Source: JBBQSF01 sp038214085 | GTDB lineage: Bacteria > Bacteroidota > Bacteroidia > Bacteroidales > CG2-30-32-10 | Assembly: GCA_038214085.1 (NCBI GenBank) | Contig: JBBQSF010000041.1 | Coordinates: 1-22,704, forward strand | Direction: 5' to 3' | Length of the DNA stretch: 22,704 nucleotides | Shown here: in pieces, positions 6,905-14,858 of the stretch | Position numbering within the stretch: position 1 is the first letter of the stretch | Layout: the number at the start of each line of letters is the position of its first letter | Translations under genes and position numbers: made by a program | Notes under the pieces: generated by a model | What the model was told of the DNA's origin: nothing | The model's input: the letters and a program-made list of their open reading frames with translations, nothing else | The model's database searches: none

Positions 6905-9502
6905 TTATTGCTTGACAATTCGCTTTACAATTGCAGAAGTATTTGAAGCAAATCGCACTATATAAACTCCGGCAGGTAAAAAAGAAACATCAAAGTTTCC
7001 CTTTTGCTCAACACAGAGCGAATGAATTACCTGCCCTAATGAATTTACAATATCGAAATATTGCTTACCCTCAGCACTTGTTTCTATGGTAAATTCGTTT
7101 TGAACCACACTTGGGAATATTAAAAATTCCATAGGTTGATGAATCAGATCAACTCCGGAACTGCTGATTTCAACCGTATTGGAAAAGGATTGAATATAAG
7201 TTGTAGCATTATCCTTTACTAAAGATGATGTGCAGGAATTTGGAATTGAATAACCAATTCTGTAATAATATTTCGGATAACCTGTTGCAAAATCAACCAT
7301 TGTGGTAATGCCCGAACCTGATGGCAATACATTGTTGTATACAGGCACAAGTAGGTTGGGGCTGAAGCCTCTATATATTGTGTAGTGGTCTGCATACTGT
7401 CCAATGCCCGTCATATAATCAGTCCATATCAAATTGTAGCCGCCACCTGAAGTATTCGCACTGACCGTGAGCTGCATAGTACGATAAAAATTGCTTAAAG
7501 CAGATTCATTTAAACAAGTATCAATTATTGATATTTTATATTTGTACGAAAAAGCCTGAGGATCGGCTATCGTATCAAGAAACTGACTTATTGCATTAAA
7601 AGCAATTGTTGCAATTGGAATATAATTGCCTGAGGAGCCGGACTCCCTATATAAACGGTAGGCGGCAATTCCTTCATTCACCGACTTTTCCCAGATCACT
7701 AAATTATGTTTACTCAATGTGTCAAATGTTACCATACATAATTCCTGATTGGCATACGGGGAAATCAAAACAACATGAACCGTATCTGAACTGTTAACAC
7801 ACCCATTTCCATCGGAAACTGTTACACAAAAGTCGCCGGTAGCACTCACAATTATTGAATCAGTTGATGCGCCGTTATTCCAGTTATATGAACTAAAATG
7901 ACCTGGGCAAAGTGAAGCCGAAGTTCCGCTACATAATGAGATATCATTGCCAATGTTTACAATTGGCAAAGGATTTACTGTTAATTGAACAATACTGCTC
8001 GTATCGGCGCCTCCCTGATTTGTTACTATACAGAAATAACTACCGGCTTGAACAATATTCGTATTCGTAAAGGATAGAATACTATTGTTTTCGCCGTTAA
8101 GAATACTATGATTGAAATACCACTGATAATATATGGGAATACTTCCTAAAGCCGCAACCGAAAATGTACTTGGCTGTCCTTCACAAACTTCTTGGGGCAA
8201 AGGATCCGTTGTAACCTCTGCAGGAATATACCCTCCAAAATACCTGAGAATAATAAAAACACTATTTGCAATTGGGCTATTTCTTGTGGAGCCTGCGACC
8301 ACAATTTTTCCATCATTCTGTATAGCAAGGCAATTACTGTGTTCATTGTTGCTACCTATTGCAGTTATAACCTTGCCATTGGTGCCGAAAGAAATATCCG
8401 GACTTCCGTCCATATGATACCGGCCAACGGCAATATCAAAATCAGAACCGTTATCAGAACTTGATGTAATTACAATTTCACTATTACTATATATTTTAAC
8501 CTTAGCAAAATCGCCCATTACTATTGATGTGCTTAAAATACCGTTATTTCCAAAAAGCGGGTCAATTGAGCCGTCAGTATTAAAGCGAATAATTGTTGCA
8601 TAATCTGCCGAGGAAATATGACAGCGGCCTGCTAAAAGTATTTTTCCGTCGTTTTGAAGTACAACAGATGTTCCAATTCCCGGATATAGCGCACTAAGTC
8701 CGTTTGTCCCAAATGACATATCAAGATTACCTGAAGAATCAAATCTTACAAGGCAAAATTGATATATATAATTAGTACCGTTGAACAATTGCGAACAGCC
8801 TCCTGCAACAATTTTTCCATCTGGTTGGATCAGCAAAGTTTGAGCAAAAGATTCCCCATCCCCCAATGTATTTACTACAATTCCATTTATTCCAAATGTA
8901 GAATCAATTATGCCCTGATTTGTTAATCGAACCAAAGCCAAATTACTGATTAATCCATTAAAGGAACTGCCTGCCAATACGATTTTTCCATCCGCTTGCA
9001 GGGCAACCGAATAGCAAGTAGCGTCATTATTTCCAATTGGAATTACTGTTTTACCCATAATGCCAAAAGTTGTATCCGGCATTCCATTACTATTAAAGCG
9101 GATCCCAATAAAAACACTATTTACCCCAGTTCCAGAACTTCCACCAACAATAATTTTTCCATCGTTTTGAATCGCTAGTGAAAATGAATTTGCATTAGTA
9201 TAAATTACTTTGCCTTCATTACCAAATGAACTATCGGGTATACCATTTGTTTTAAATCGTGTTAATAGAATATCCGAACCGGACAAGCCGCAAACCACAA
9301 TTTTACCATCGTTTTGAACCTCCACCGATGTAGCAAAATTTTCGTTAATTCCGTTATTAATCATTACTATTCCGGTTCCGCCGAATGAGGAATCAAGTGT
9401 CCCAGGGAGTTGTGCGAATGAATAAAAACCAAAAAAGCAACTGATGATTATGGCAATTGCAGAAGTGCTAAAACTTTTGTTTTTAAATAGGTTTTTTATC
9501 AT
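6905..9502 (-). CDS. Secreted delta-60 repeat propeller protein with Ig-like region and type IX sorting domain
   Basis: The 865-residue protein has a signal peptide (~1-30). Residues ~30-425 contain seven units of the delta-60 type: an NDGKIVVCG-like strand, then RFxxxGxxDxxFGxxGK (for example RFKTNGIPDSSFGNEGK and RFNSNGMPDTTFGIMGK). Seven units suggest a seven-bladed beta-propeller. Next come an Ig-like segment (~430-515, with EVCEGQPSTFSV and YYQWYF), a gliding-associated-type domain (~515-580, LCSGTSASLCPG), a fibronectin-III-like stretch (~590-780), and a C-terminal sorting domain (~790-865, with FPSVVQNEFTIE and PAGVYIVRF). Proteins of this kind are exported by the type IX system and attached to or released from the surface. 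The sixth unit is degenerate (SEIVITSSS). Binding target unknown. Confidence 0.88.
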   Translation of the reverse strand: MIKNLFKNKSFSTSAIAIIISCFFGFYSFAQLPGTLDSSFGGTGIVMINNGINENFATSVEVQNDGKIVVCGLSGSDILLTRFKTNGIPDSSFGNEGKVIYTNANSFSLAIQNDGKIIVGGSSGTGVNSVFIGIRFNSNGMPDTTFGIMGKTVIPIGNNDATCYSVALQADGKIVLAGSSFNGLISNLALVRLTNQGIIDSTFGINGIVVNTLGDGESFAQTLLIQPDGKIVAGGCSQLFNGTNYIYQFCLVRFDSSGNLDMSFGTNGLSALYPGIGTSVVLQNDGKILLAGRCHISSADYATIIRFNTDGSIDPLFGNNGILSTSIVMGDFAKVKIYSNSEIVITSSSDNGSDFDIAVGRYHMDGSPDISFGTNGKVITAIGSNNEHSNCLAIQNDGKIVVAGSTRNSPIANSVFIILRYFGGYIPAEVTTDPLPQEVCEGQPSTFSVAALGSIPIYYQWYFNHSILNGENNSILSFTNTNIVQAGSYFCIVTNQGGADTSSIVQLTVNPLPIVNIGNDISLCSGTSASLCPGHFSSYNWNNGASTDSIIVSATGDFCVTVSDGNGCVNSSDTVHVVLISPYANQELCMVTFDTLSKHNLVIWEKSVNEGIAAYRLYRESGSSGNYIPIATIAFNAISQFLDTIADPQAFSYKYKISIIDTCLNESALSNFYRTMQLTVSANTSGGGYNLIWTDYMTGIGQYADHYTIYRGFSPNLLVPVYNNVLPSGSGITTMVDFATGYPKYYYRIGYSIPNSCTSSLVKDNATTYIQSFSNTVEISSSGVDLIHQPMEFLIFPSVVQNEFTIETSAEGKQYFDIVNSLGQVIHSLCVEQKGNFDVSFLPAGVYIVRFASNTSAIVKRIVKQ

Positions 9503-9981
9503 ATTTTTAAAATTATACTAAGTAATTTGACTAGTAACTTTTTCCGATACTATCTTTCTCACCAGCCTGAATTAGAAAATAAAATTATTTACAACATTTA
9601 AAATTCTTTAATTAATTTTTTCTGCACTGTCCATTCAAAATCCTGTTCGCCCGGATTCCTGCCCGACCTTTTGAGAATATAATTGGAACTTGTTTTCAAT
9701 TTTTCTATAAATTGGGTGTTATCTTTTCTTTTTTCACATTTCAAATGTAGGAATATTTTGAACTTGGTCGCCATTTTTTTGCATCCTCATTTTTATTCAG
9801 AGGTATTGCAATTTGCAGAAAAAAAGAGCACTTATTGGGTTTTAAGCACTTGGGGAACGAACGTGAACAATTCATGTTAACATGTACCATTTGGGGCGTC
9901 AAATCGAATATGCATTGCAAAATTAACTTTTTTTTTACTTTTACAGCATAGTTCAAACGAGTTGGAGTGGTTAAAATCAAA

Positions 9982-10100
9982 GGGATGACTCGCTCTGCGG
10001 AACTCGAGATCCCGAAGGGATGGCATCAAAACAATCAGGTCGGCGTTGCTTTGCAACTGCCACTTTTTTAATTTCCAGGAGCTTTCAAACGAGTTTTGAC
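9982..10100 (+). repeat. Direct repeat copy 1 (~119 bp, period 131 bp)
   Basis: This copy starts GGGATGACTCGCTC, passes ATCCCGAAGGGAT, AAAACAATCAGGTC (10028-10041), a GTTGC-TTT-GCAAC hairpin (10045-10057) and a T run (10063-10069), and ends CAAACGAGTTTTGAC. It is about 90% identical by eye to copy 2. A fragment of the repeat tail (TTCAAACGAGTT) also lies just before it, at 9953-9964, hinting at an earlier third unit. Confidence 0.85.
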
Positions 10101-10112
10101 TTTTTACTATCC

Positions 10113-10234
10113 GGGATGACTCGCTCCGCTTTGCGGAACTCGTGATCCCGAAGGGGTGGCTTCAAAACAATCAGGTCGGCGTTGCTTTGCAACGACCACT
10201 TTTTTATTTTCAGGAGCTTTCAAACGAGTTTGAC
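10113..10234 (+). repeat. Direct repeat copy 2 (~122 bp)
   Basis: It has the same order of elements as copy 1: GGGATGACTCGCTC, ATCCCGAAGGGG, AAAACAATCAGGTC (10164-10177), GTTGC-TTT-GCAAC (10181-10193) nested in GGTC/GACC, T run (10200-10205), AGGAGCTTTCAAACGAG. A small insertion makes a CCGC-TTT-GCGG hairpin absent from copy 1. The hairpin plus T run resembles a plus-strand terminator although no plus-strand gene precedes it. Confidence 0.85.
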
Positions 10235-10281
10235 GCTCCTTAAAATAAAAAAGTCCCGCTATTGCGGGACCTGATTGTTTT
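10164..10281. repeat. Large inverted repeat joining repeat copy 2 to the tRNA terminator
   Basis: The left arm (10164-10225) and right arm (10228-10281) are inverted copies. AAAACAATCAGGTC (10164-10177) matches the reverse complement at 10268-10281, immediately after the tRNA body. ACTTTTTTATTTT (10198-10210) matches the reverse of the tRNA terminator U tract. AGGAGC (10212-10217) pairs with GCTCCT (10235-10240) and CAAAC (10221-10225) with GTTTG (10228-10232). Only the central hairpins of the two arms differ. Confidence 0.75.
10241..10270 (-). terminator. Rho-independent terminator of tRNA-Ser
   Basis: On the minus strand GTCCCGC (10270-10264) pairs with GCGGGAC (10259-10253) around a 4-nt loop. 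It is followed by TTTTTTATTTTA (10252-10241). It begins 11 bases past the tRNA CCA end. Confidence 0.88.
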
Positions 10282-10370
10282 GGCGGAGAAAGGGGGATTC
10301 GAACCCCCGGTACCGTTTCCAGTACGGCAGTTTAGCAAACTGCTAGTTTCAGCCACTCACTCACCTCTCC
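10281..10370 (-). tRNA. tRNA-Ser(GCU)
   Basis: Read on the minus strand, the gene starts GGAGAGG at 10370 and ends with an encoded CCA at 10283-10281. The anticodon arm is GCAGT-TTGCTAA-ACTGC, giving anticodon GCU (serine AGY codons). A long variable arm (near CCGTACTGGAAACGGTACCG) identifies a class II tRNA. The T arm is GGGGG-TTCGAAT-CCCCC. The acceptor stem closes with two G-U pairs. Length is 90 nt including CCA. It has a promoter at 10492-10521 and a terminator at 10241-10270, so it is a single-tRNA transcript. Confidence 0.95.
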
Positions 10371-10396
10371 AATTCATTATTAAAAGAACATTTCGT

Positions 10397-10465
10397 CAGT
10401 TTAGTTCCGTACTTACGGAACTAGTTTCAGCCCTATTTAACATTAAGCGGGCACTTACCTCTTCT
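10397..10465 (-). pseudogene. Degenerate partial tRNA-Ser copy in the tRNA leader
   Basis: On the minus strand AGAGGTAAGTG corresponds to tRNA bases AGAGGTGAGTG. GGCTGAAACTAG matches the tRNA D/anticodon junction exactly, and CTAAACTG matches the anticodon 3' side. Between the blocks there is an ~18-nt insertion in the D-arm region, and the anticodon stem-loop is replaced by AGTTCCGT-AAGT-ACGGAACT, a perfect 8-bp hairpin. The 3' half of a tRNA is missing. It sits between the tRNA promoter and the intact gene, so it is transcribed in the precursor. Confidence 0.55.
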
Positions 10466-10491
10466 GTTGCGGCATAAATTCTCAGCGCATG

Positions 10492-10521
10492 CAAAGATAT
10501 AAAATCAAATTCATTTTCAAA
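10492..10521 (-). promoter_or_regulatory. Promoter of tRNA-Ser (Bacteroidota type)
   Basis: A minus-strand -7 box TATCTTTG (10492-10499) is preceded by -33 TTTG (10518-10521) with an 18-nt spacer. Transcription would begin near 10485, leaving a leader of roughly 115 nt before the tRNA 5' end. Confidence 0.7.
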
Positions 10522-10604
10522 TATTTTTTTTCAATTCTCACTTGAAATTTTTTACATTTCAAAATACATAAGCGAAACTGTTTCTTATAAATTAAATAAA
10601 CACT

Positions 10605-10612
10605 TATATTTG
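10605..10612 (+). promoter_or_regulatory. -7 box of the PP2C/STAS operon
   Basis: TATATTTG matches the Bacteroidota -7 consensus TAnnTTTG. A -33 TTG is not evident (TTTCTT lies at the expected place). Transcription would start near 10618, which places the TTG codon at 10610 upstream of the mRNA. Confidence 0.5.
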
Positions 10613-10636
10613 CTTAATTATAAAAAATATTCCCAA

Positions 10637-12994
10637 GTGTTCAAAAACAAATCTCTTGCGTATAAGTTCAGTGCTGCGATTCTTTCAGTGGTATTGGTGA
10701 TTTTTTTTCTGATCCTTTTCTACAATTATTCCATTTCCAGAAAACTGATACTGAAAAATGTTCAGGAAAACACCAAGAACCTTACTTCCTCTGCTATAAA
10801 TAAAAGTGAAGGCTTCTTTAAAGTAATTGAAAAAATTACCGAAAATGTAAGTTACCTCATTCGCGATACCGACAAAACAGATCAGGAATTAAAATCCATT
10901 TTATTGAATGTTGTGAAAAACAACAACGAAATTTATGGCAGTTGCATGGCATATGCACCCCATAAATTCAAACCCGAAATTGAGTATTTCGCGCCTTATT
11001 TCTACAAAAAAGGTGTTGATCTTTTATATGAGAATCTGGCAAATGGCGATTATTTTTATCCGAACTGGGATTGGTACAAAAATCCTGTTGCACAGGGAAA
11101 ATCATCATGGAGCGAGCCTTATTACGACAAGGGTGGTGGGAATAAATTAATGACCACCTATTCTGTTCCGGTTTATAAACAAGATACAAAATCGGATAGT
11201 ATCATAGGAATTCTCACTGCCGACGTGTCCCTTAGCTGGTTAGAGGAAGTGGTTTCGCAGATAAAGATTTTTGAAACCGGATTTGCTTTTCTGATATCGC
11301 AGAAAGGCACCATTATTACCCACCCTGATACCAGCTACGTGATGAAGGAAAGCATTTTTTCGCTTGCAGAAAAACTTCAGGATAAGGATCTGAAAAAAAT
11401 CGGAGAAGAAATGATTGCCGGACATGAAGACTTTGTTCGTGTTAATTCAGGATTTCATAAAAGTAAAAGTTGGATTTATTACACGCATTTAAAAAACAAC
11501 GATTGGTCGCTTGGTTTTGTTTTTCCTGAGAATGAGCTTTATGCTGATTTATACAAGCTGAATAACACTCTTGTAATTATTGCTGTTTCAGGAATGTTGC
11601 TGCTGTTGATTCTTATTATTATTGTATCAAAGCGTATAACCCGCCCGCTTCATAGCCTTGCAATTGTTGCCGAAGAACTGGGTACAGGAAATTTAAATGT
11701 CAATATTCCTATGCGGAAATCGAACGATGAGGTGGGACAATTGAATAAGTCGTTTATTCATATGCAATCGGCGCTTAAAGAATATATCAAAAACCTGAAG
11801 CAGACCACCTCAGCAAAAGAAAAAATTGAAAGCGAGCTTAAAATAGCCAGAGATATTCAAATGGGGATGATCCCTAGAAATTTTCCAGCTTTTCCCGACA
11901 GAAAAGAACTTGAAATTTTCGGATTTATTGAACCGGCAAAAGAAGTGGGTGGCGATTTGTACGATTTCTTCTTCATCGACCACGAGCGGCTGTGTTTTGC
12001 AATTGGCGATGTTGCAGGCAAAGGAACTCCGGCTGCTTTATTTATGGCAATTACTATGACCATATTGCGCGCAGAAACCCAGGTTTCAGGATTAGAAGTG
12101 AGCAAAGCCATTGAATTAATGAACAATTACCTGTGTAAGAAAAATGAGAGCAACTTGTTTGTTACACTTTTTATGGGAGTGATGAATACAGCCACAGGCG
12201 AAATTGAATATGTGAATGCAGGGCACAACTATCCTTTTGTTATTAGAAATGATGGCAGCATCACCGAATTGAATAAAACACACTGCATTCCGCTTGGAAT
12301 CAGTGTAAATTCATGCCGTAACCCTGAAAAAATAACACTAGGCAAGGGCGATACAATATTTATGTACACCGATGGCATTAGTGAAGCGTTCAATACCGAA
12401 GATCAGCAGTATTCCATAAAACGCATTTCGGAAACACTAAATAATGCCGGCAACAATAATCCGAAAAACATTGTAAACATTGTGGTGAATGATGTGGTGA
12501 ATTTTTCTAAAGGAAGAGATCAGTCGGACGATATGACAATTTTGGCAATTAAATTCAAAGGGAATGCGGAGGCTGAATTAAAGCAGGAAAAGTTTCATCT
12601 GAAAATTAAAAATTCGCCCGAATGCCTTGCTTCTGTTTCAGCAGAAATTACTAATATTAGCCAAATATGGGAAATGCCTCCCGCTGTAATCAACAAATTA
12701 AATCTTGTTACTGAAGAATTGGTTTTAAATATTATCTCATACGGATTCACTGACCAGCTTCTGCACGAAATCGTATTGGATTTTTCGATAAAAACAAATT
12801 CCATTCAACTCACAATTATTGACGATGGTAAAGAATTTGATCCCATTGCGAAAGACAAAGCAGATACCAGTTCAGAAATAAATACCCGTAAAGTTGGAGG
12901 ACTCGGAATTCATCTCGTGAAAAACCTCACCAATTCATTTACATATAAAAGACAAGAATCGAATAATATTACAACTATTGTAATTCATTATTAA
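10637..12994 (+). CDS. Membrane Cache-HAMP-PP2C (SpoIIE) phosphatase with C-terminal anti-sigma-type HATPase
   Basis: Residues are numbered from the TTG at 10610 (794 aa). The order is TM1 (~20-44), an extracytoplasmic Cache sensor (~45-305, with SWSEPYYD and MTTYSVPVY), TM2 (~318-342), HAMP (~340-393), a helical linker, PP2C/SpoIIE (~425-650) and an RsbW-like HATPase (~655-794). PP2C metal ligands are intact: Asp449 in GGDLYDF, Asp467 in GDVAGKG, Asp588 in YTDG and Asp640/641 in SDDMT. The HATPase has Asn707 in TEELVLN, plus DDGKEFDP and GGLGIHLVKNL. A ligand signal should control dephosphorylation of a STAS protein, most likely the one encoded 14 bp downstream. No ATG occurs before residue ~113. 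TTG10610 overlaps the -7 box, so the GTG at 10637 (residue 10) is preferred. The family call is sure; start and partner are inferred. Confidence 0.92.
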   Translation: MFKNKSLAYKFSAAILSVVLVIFFLILFYNYSISRKLILKNVQENTKNLTSSAINKSEGFFKVIEKITENVSYLIRDTDKTDQELKSILLNVVKNNNEIYGSCMAYAPHKFKPEIEYFAPYFYKKGVDLLYENLANGDYFYPNWDWYKNPVAQGKSSWSEPYYDKGGGNKLMTTYSVPVYKQDTKSDSIIGILTADVSLSWLEEVVSQIKIFETGFAFLISQKGTIITHPDTSYVMKESIFSLAEKLQDKDLKKIGEEMIAGHEDFVRVNSGFHKSKSWIYYTHLKNNDWSLGFVFPENELYADLYKLNNTLVIIAVSGMLLLLILIIIVSKRITRPLHSLAIVAEELGTGNLNVNIPMRKSNDEVGQLNKSFIHMQSALKEYIKNLKQTTSAKEKIESELKIARDIQMGMIPRNFPAFPDRKELEIFGFIEPAKEVGGDLYDFFFIDHERLCFAIGDVAGKGTPAALFMAITMTILRAETQVSGLEVSKAIELMNNYLCKKNESNLFVTLFMGVMNTATGEIEYVNAGHNYPFVIRNDGSITELNKTHCIPLGISVNSCRNPEKITLGKGDTIFMYTDGISEAFNTEDQQYSIKRISETLNNAGNNNPKNIVNIVVNDVVNFSKGRDQSDDMTILAIKFKGNAEAELKQEKFHLKIKNSPECLASVSAEITNISQIWEMPPAVINKLNLVTEELVLNIISYGFTDQLLHEIVLDFSIKTNSIQLTIIDDGKEFDPIAKDKADTSSEINTRKVGGLGIHLVKNLTNSFTYKRQESNNITTIVIHY

Positions 12995-13008
12995 ATATTA
13001 TTTCAATT

Positions 13009-13347
13009 ATGAATATATCAACAGAAACAACAGCAAACACATTACTATTTCATGTAGAAGGCAGACTGGACGCCATAACATCTTCTGAATTTGAGAAACA
13101 GGTTATTCCGCTCACTAGGGAACTTGGCAAAAATGTGTTGATGGATTTTGCTAAACTTGACTACATTTCAAGTGCAGGGTTGCGATCATTACTTGTGTTG
13201 GCAAAAGAACTGAAAGAAAAGAATTTTACTTTGGTGCTTTGCGCCTTGAATGAATCCATTCTTGAAGTTTTTCATATAAGTGGCTTTGATACCATAATGA
13301 ACATTTGCACCACAATGGATGGAGGATTAAAACAAACAGATTTCTGA
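13009..13347 (+). CDS. STAS-domain anti-sigma factor antagonist (SpoIIAA/RsbV-like)
   Basis: The 112-residue protein is a single STAS domain. The phosphorylation loop reads DYISSAGLRSLL, with Ser54/Ser55 at the conserved position, and the strand before it (NVLMDFAKL) is typical. Such proteins bind a RsbW-type kinase when unphosphorylated, and a PP2C phosphatase reactivates them. The gene starts 14 bp after the Cache-PP2C gene and is surely co-transcribed, giving phosphatase and antagonist in one operon. The matching kinase could be the HATPase of the upstream gene or the HATPase-GNAT protein encoded convergently 26 bp away. No sigma factor gene is present in the window. Confidence 0.9.
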   Translation: MNISTETTANTLLFHVEGRLDAITSSEFEKQVIPLTRELGKNVLMDFAKLDYISSAGLRSLLVLAKELKEKNFTLVLCALNESILEVFHISGFDTIMNICTTMDGGLKQTDF

Positions 13348-13373
13348 TTTGATCTTAATCGGGATTTATTATT

Positions 13374-14858
13374 TTAATTATAATCCTTCATTATTTCAAC
13401 TAGCAGGTCCTTTGCAAGTTCCGATTCTAAAGAAATTCGTGCAGGGTCAACCACAACATTATTGAGATACTGCAATTTTATATAATCACCATTGTCAAAT
13501 TCAGGAACAATTCCGCTGAGCATAAACCCAAGTTTGTTTAATTTTGCTGTCAGCAATGCCGAACATGGCTCCGAAATTGGCATTTCGAGATAAATGGTTT
13601 CGATTTTTTTAAAACAAAATTCCCTGAGTTGATGGCGCACAAGGTCATAAGCATCGGCTCCAATGCTTTTTAAAGTAATAGCTGCAATATTCAAATCCGA
13701 CTTAACACTTGTATGGATTGAAGAATTCTCAACAGCATATGAATATTCCAAATCATCGGATATCATGATCAATTCTCTATCGAGGTTCAGATTGTCGTAT
13801 ACTTTTTTCAAAATGGGAAAAAACTTTTCAAATAAATAAACTTTTCGATGCGGTTCCTGATTGGTTTTTAAATAGTACAACACCACAGCCTGCCTTTGTT
13901 CCGGCAATTTTTCGTCGTTTATTTTTTTAAATGTAACCTTTTCAATAACAAAAGCCAGCATGATTCCTGTTTCCTTTGCTCCAAGTGTGATATTTCCCTG
14001 CTGGGTAAAAGGATGAATTGTGACCGCCTCACTATACAAGCCATACATGCTTTTTTGGCTGGCATAGTCTCGTAAAAACACTTTCATTTCTTTAAAAAGA
14101 TTATGTCCCCGATACCTCGGATCTACCATTGCAGCGCCTGAATCAGCAACTTTTGCTCCGGGTTCTTCAAAAAGAAGGCTGAGATTTCCAACAATTTCAT
14201 TTTCATTGTTCACACAAACTGCGGAAACCAGTATATTTCTTTCAATCAATTCGCGTATTTGCTCCGGAAAATAGAAAACTGAAATATAAGTATAACCGTA
14301 AACCTTAAATGCAAGGCGCGCCAGCATTTCAGCATCGTCCACTTCCAACAGCCTGATTGATGGCTTATCCGTTGCAGTAGTTTCCTTCTTTTCTTCGAAC
14401 TGGTCTTTTTCTTCTTGCGTTAATAGATCTGAAATACTTTCAACTGGCAAACGCTTAACAAGTTCAAGTTTTTTACCCTCTCTACCCAAGTTGATAAACC
14501 GAAATTCATCGGCAAGATTTTTCATCAGTAAAATTCCAATTGATGAATTGATTTGTGATTCCAACTTTTTAAAATCAAGAGGAATGCCTTTATCTTCAAC
14601 TGAAATTATAAATTCTCCCGGTTTATAAATTACTTTAATGTCAATGGTTCCAAAATTTTCTTTTCCAAAGGAATTTTCGATTGTATTAAGAATTGCTTCT
14701 TCGGTGATGAGTTCTATTTTCTGAAGTTCATTTTTTGTAAATCCGAAAAGCCCGGCGTAGTAGAGCACAAAACTCTGTGCCTGCGGTATAAAAAGCTCAT
14801 CGGAGTGAATGGTAAGCTTCGCAATAAAATCGTTTTGAAGTATTTTTTTATTAATCAT
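13374..14858 (-). CDS. RsbW-type HATPase fused to GNAT acetyltransferase
   Basis: Residues ~1-140 of this 494-residue protein are an anti-sigma-kinase-like HATPase, with Asn58 in ITEEAILN, VEDKGIPLD (~88-95) and SSIGILLMKNLADEF (~105-119). After an acidic linker (~145-168), residues ~170-310 resemble a GNAT fold: a substrate-facing start (LLEVDDAEMLARLAFKVYG) and motif A at ~245-262 (VDPRYRGHNLFKEM). The C-terminal ~180 residues (VLYYLKTNQEPHRKVYLF onward) are uncharacterised and may be a second, degenerate GNAT-like domain. It is the last gene of the acyl-activation operon and overlaps the preceding gene by 8 bp (its ATG falls inside that gene's GAT-TAA end), so translation is likely coupled. 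Kinase or STAS-binding activity and the acetyl acceptor are unknown. Regulation of the operon product by acylation or by partner switching is speculation. Confidence 0.8.
   Translation of the reverse strand: MINKKILQNDFIAKLTIHSDELFIPQAQSFVLYYAGLFGFTKNELQKIELITEEAILNTIENSFGKENFGTIDIKVIYKPGEFIISVEDKGIPLDFKKLESQINSSIGILLMKNLADEFRFINLGREGKKLELVKRLPVESISDLLTQEEKDQFEEKKETTATDKPSIRLLEVDDAEMLARLAFKVYGYTYISVFYFPEQIRELIERNILVSAVCVNNENEIVGNLSLLFEEPGAKVADSGAAMVDPRYRGHNLFKEMKVFLRDYASQKSMYGLYSEAVTIHPFTQQGNITLGAKETGIMLAFVIEKVTFKKINDEKLPEQRQAVVLYYLKTNQEPHRKVYLFEKFFPILKKVYDNLNLDRELIMISDDLEYSYAVENSSIHTSVKSDLNIAAITLKSIGADAYDLVRHQLREFCFKKIETIYLEMPISEPCSALLTAKLNKLGFMLSGIVPEFDNGDYIKLQYLNNVVVDPARISLESELAKDLLVEIMKDYN

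Larger units (their letters stand above)
9503..10280. other. Long non-coding region with repeats
   Basis: About 780 bp contain no convincing gene. From 9503 to ~9950 there is AT-rich sequence with only short spurious frames and a CATGTTAACATG palindrome at 9873-9884. From ~9953 to 10280 the sequence is occupied by the tandem and inverted repeats and tRNA terminator listed separately. No promoter box of the TAnnTTTG type was found for the gene starting at 9502. Confidence 0.6.

Noticed and set aside
9683..9980. Open frames of 65 and 79 codons in the non-coding region
   Set aside because: No recognisable motif and odd composition; they sit in AT-rich sequence bordering the repeats.
9982..10234. 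CRISPR array
   Set aside because: Only two full units of ~120 bp, directly adjacent, with internal hairpins and no spacers; no cas gene.
10262..10477. 71-codon plus-strand open frame
   Set aside because: It is antisense to tRNA-Ser and its degenerate copy; the internal similarity of its translation only mirrors that duplication.
10281..10491. Integrated element using tRNA-Ser as attachment site
   Set aside because: The duplicated segment is the 5' half of the tRNA, not the 3' end usually used by integrases, and no integrase is present.
10371..10609. Retron-like non-coding RNA
   Set aside because: The hairpins are explained by tRNA similarity, and no reverse transcriptase is encoded nearby.
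13348..13373. Shared terminator between the convergent operons
   Set aside because: The 26-bp gap has only a 4-bp potential stem with a 2-nt loop and no convincing U tract.
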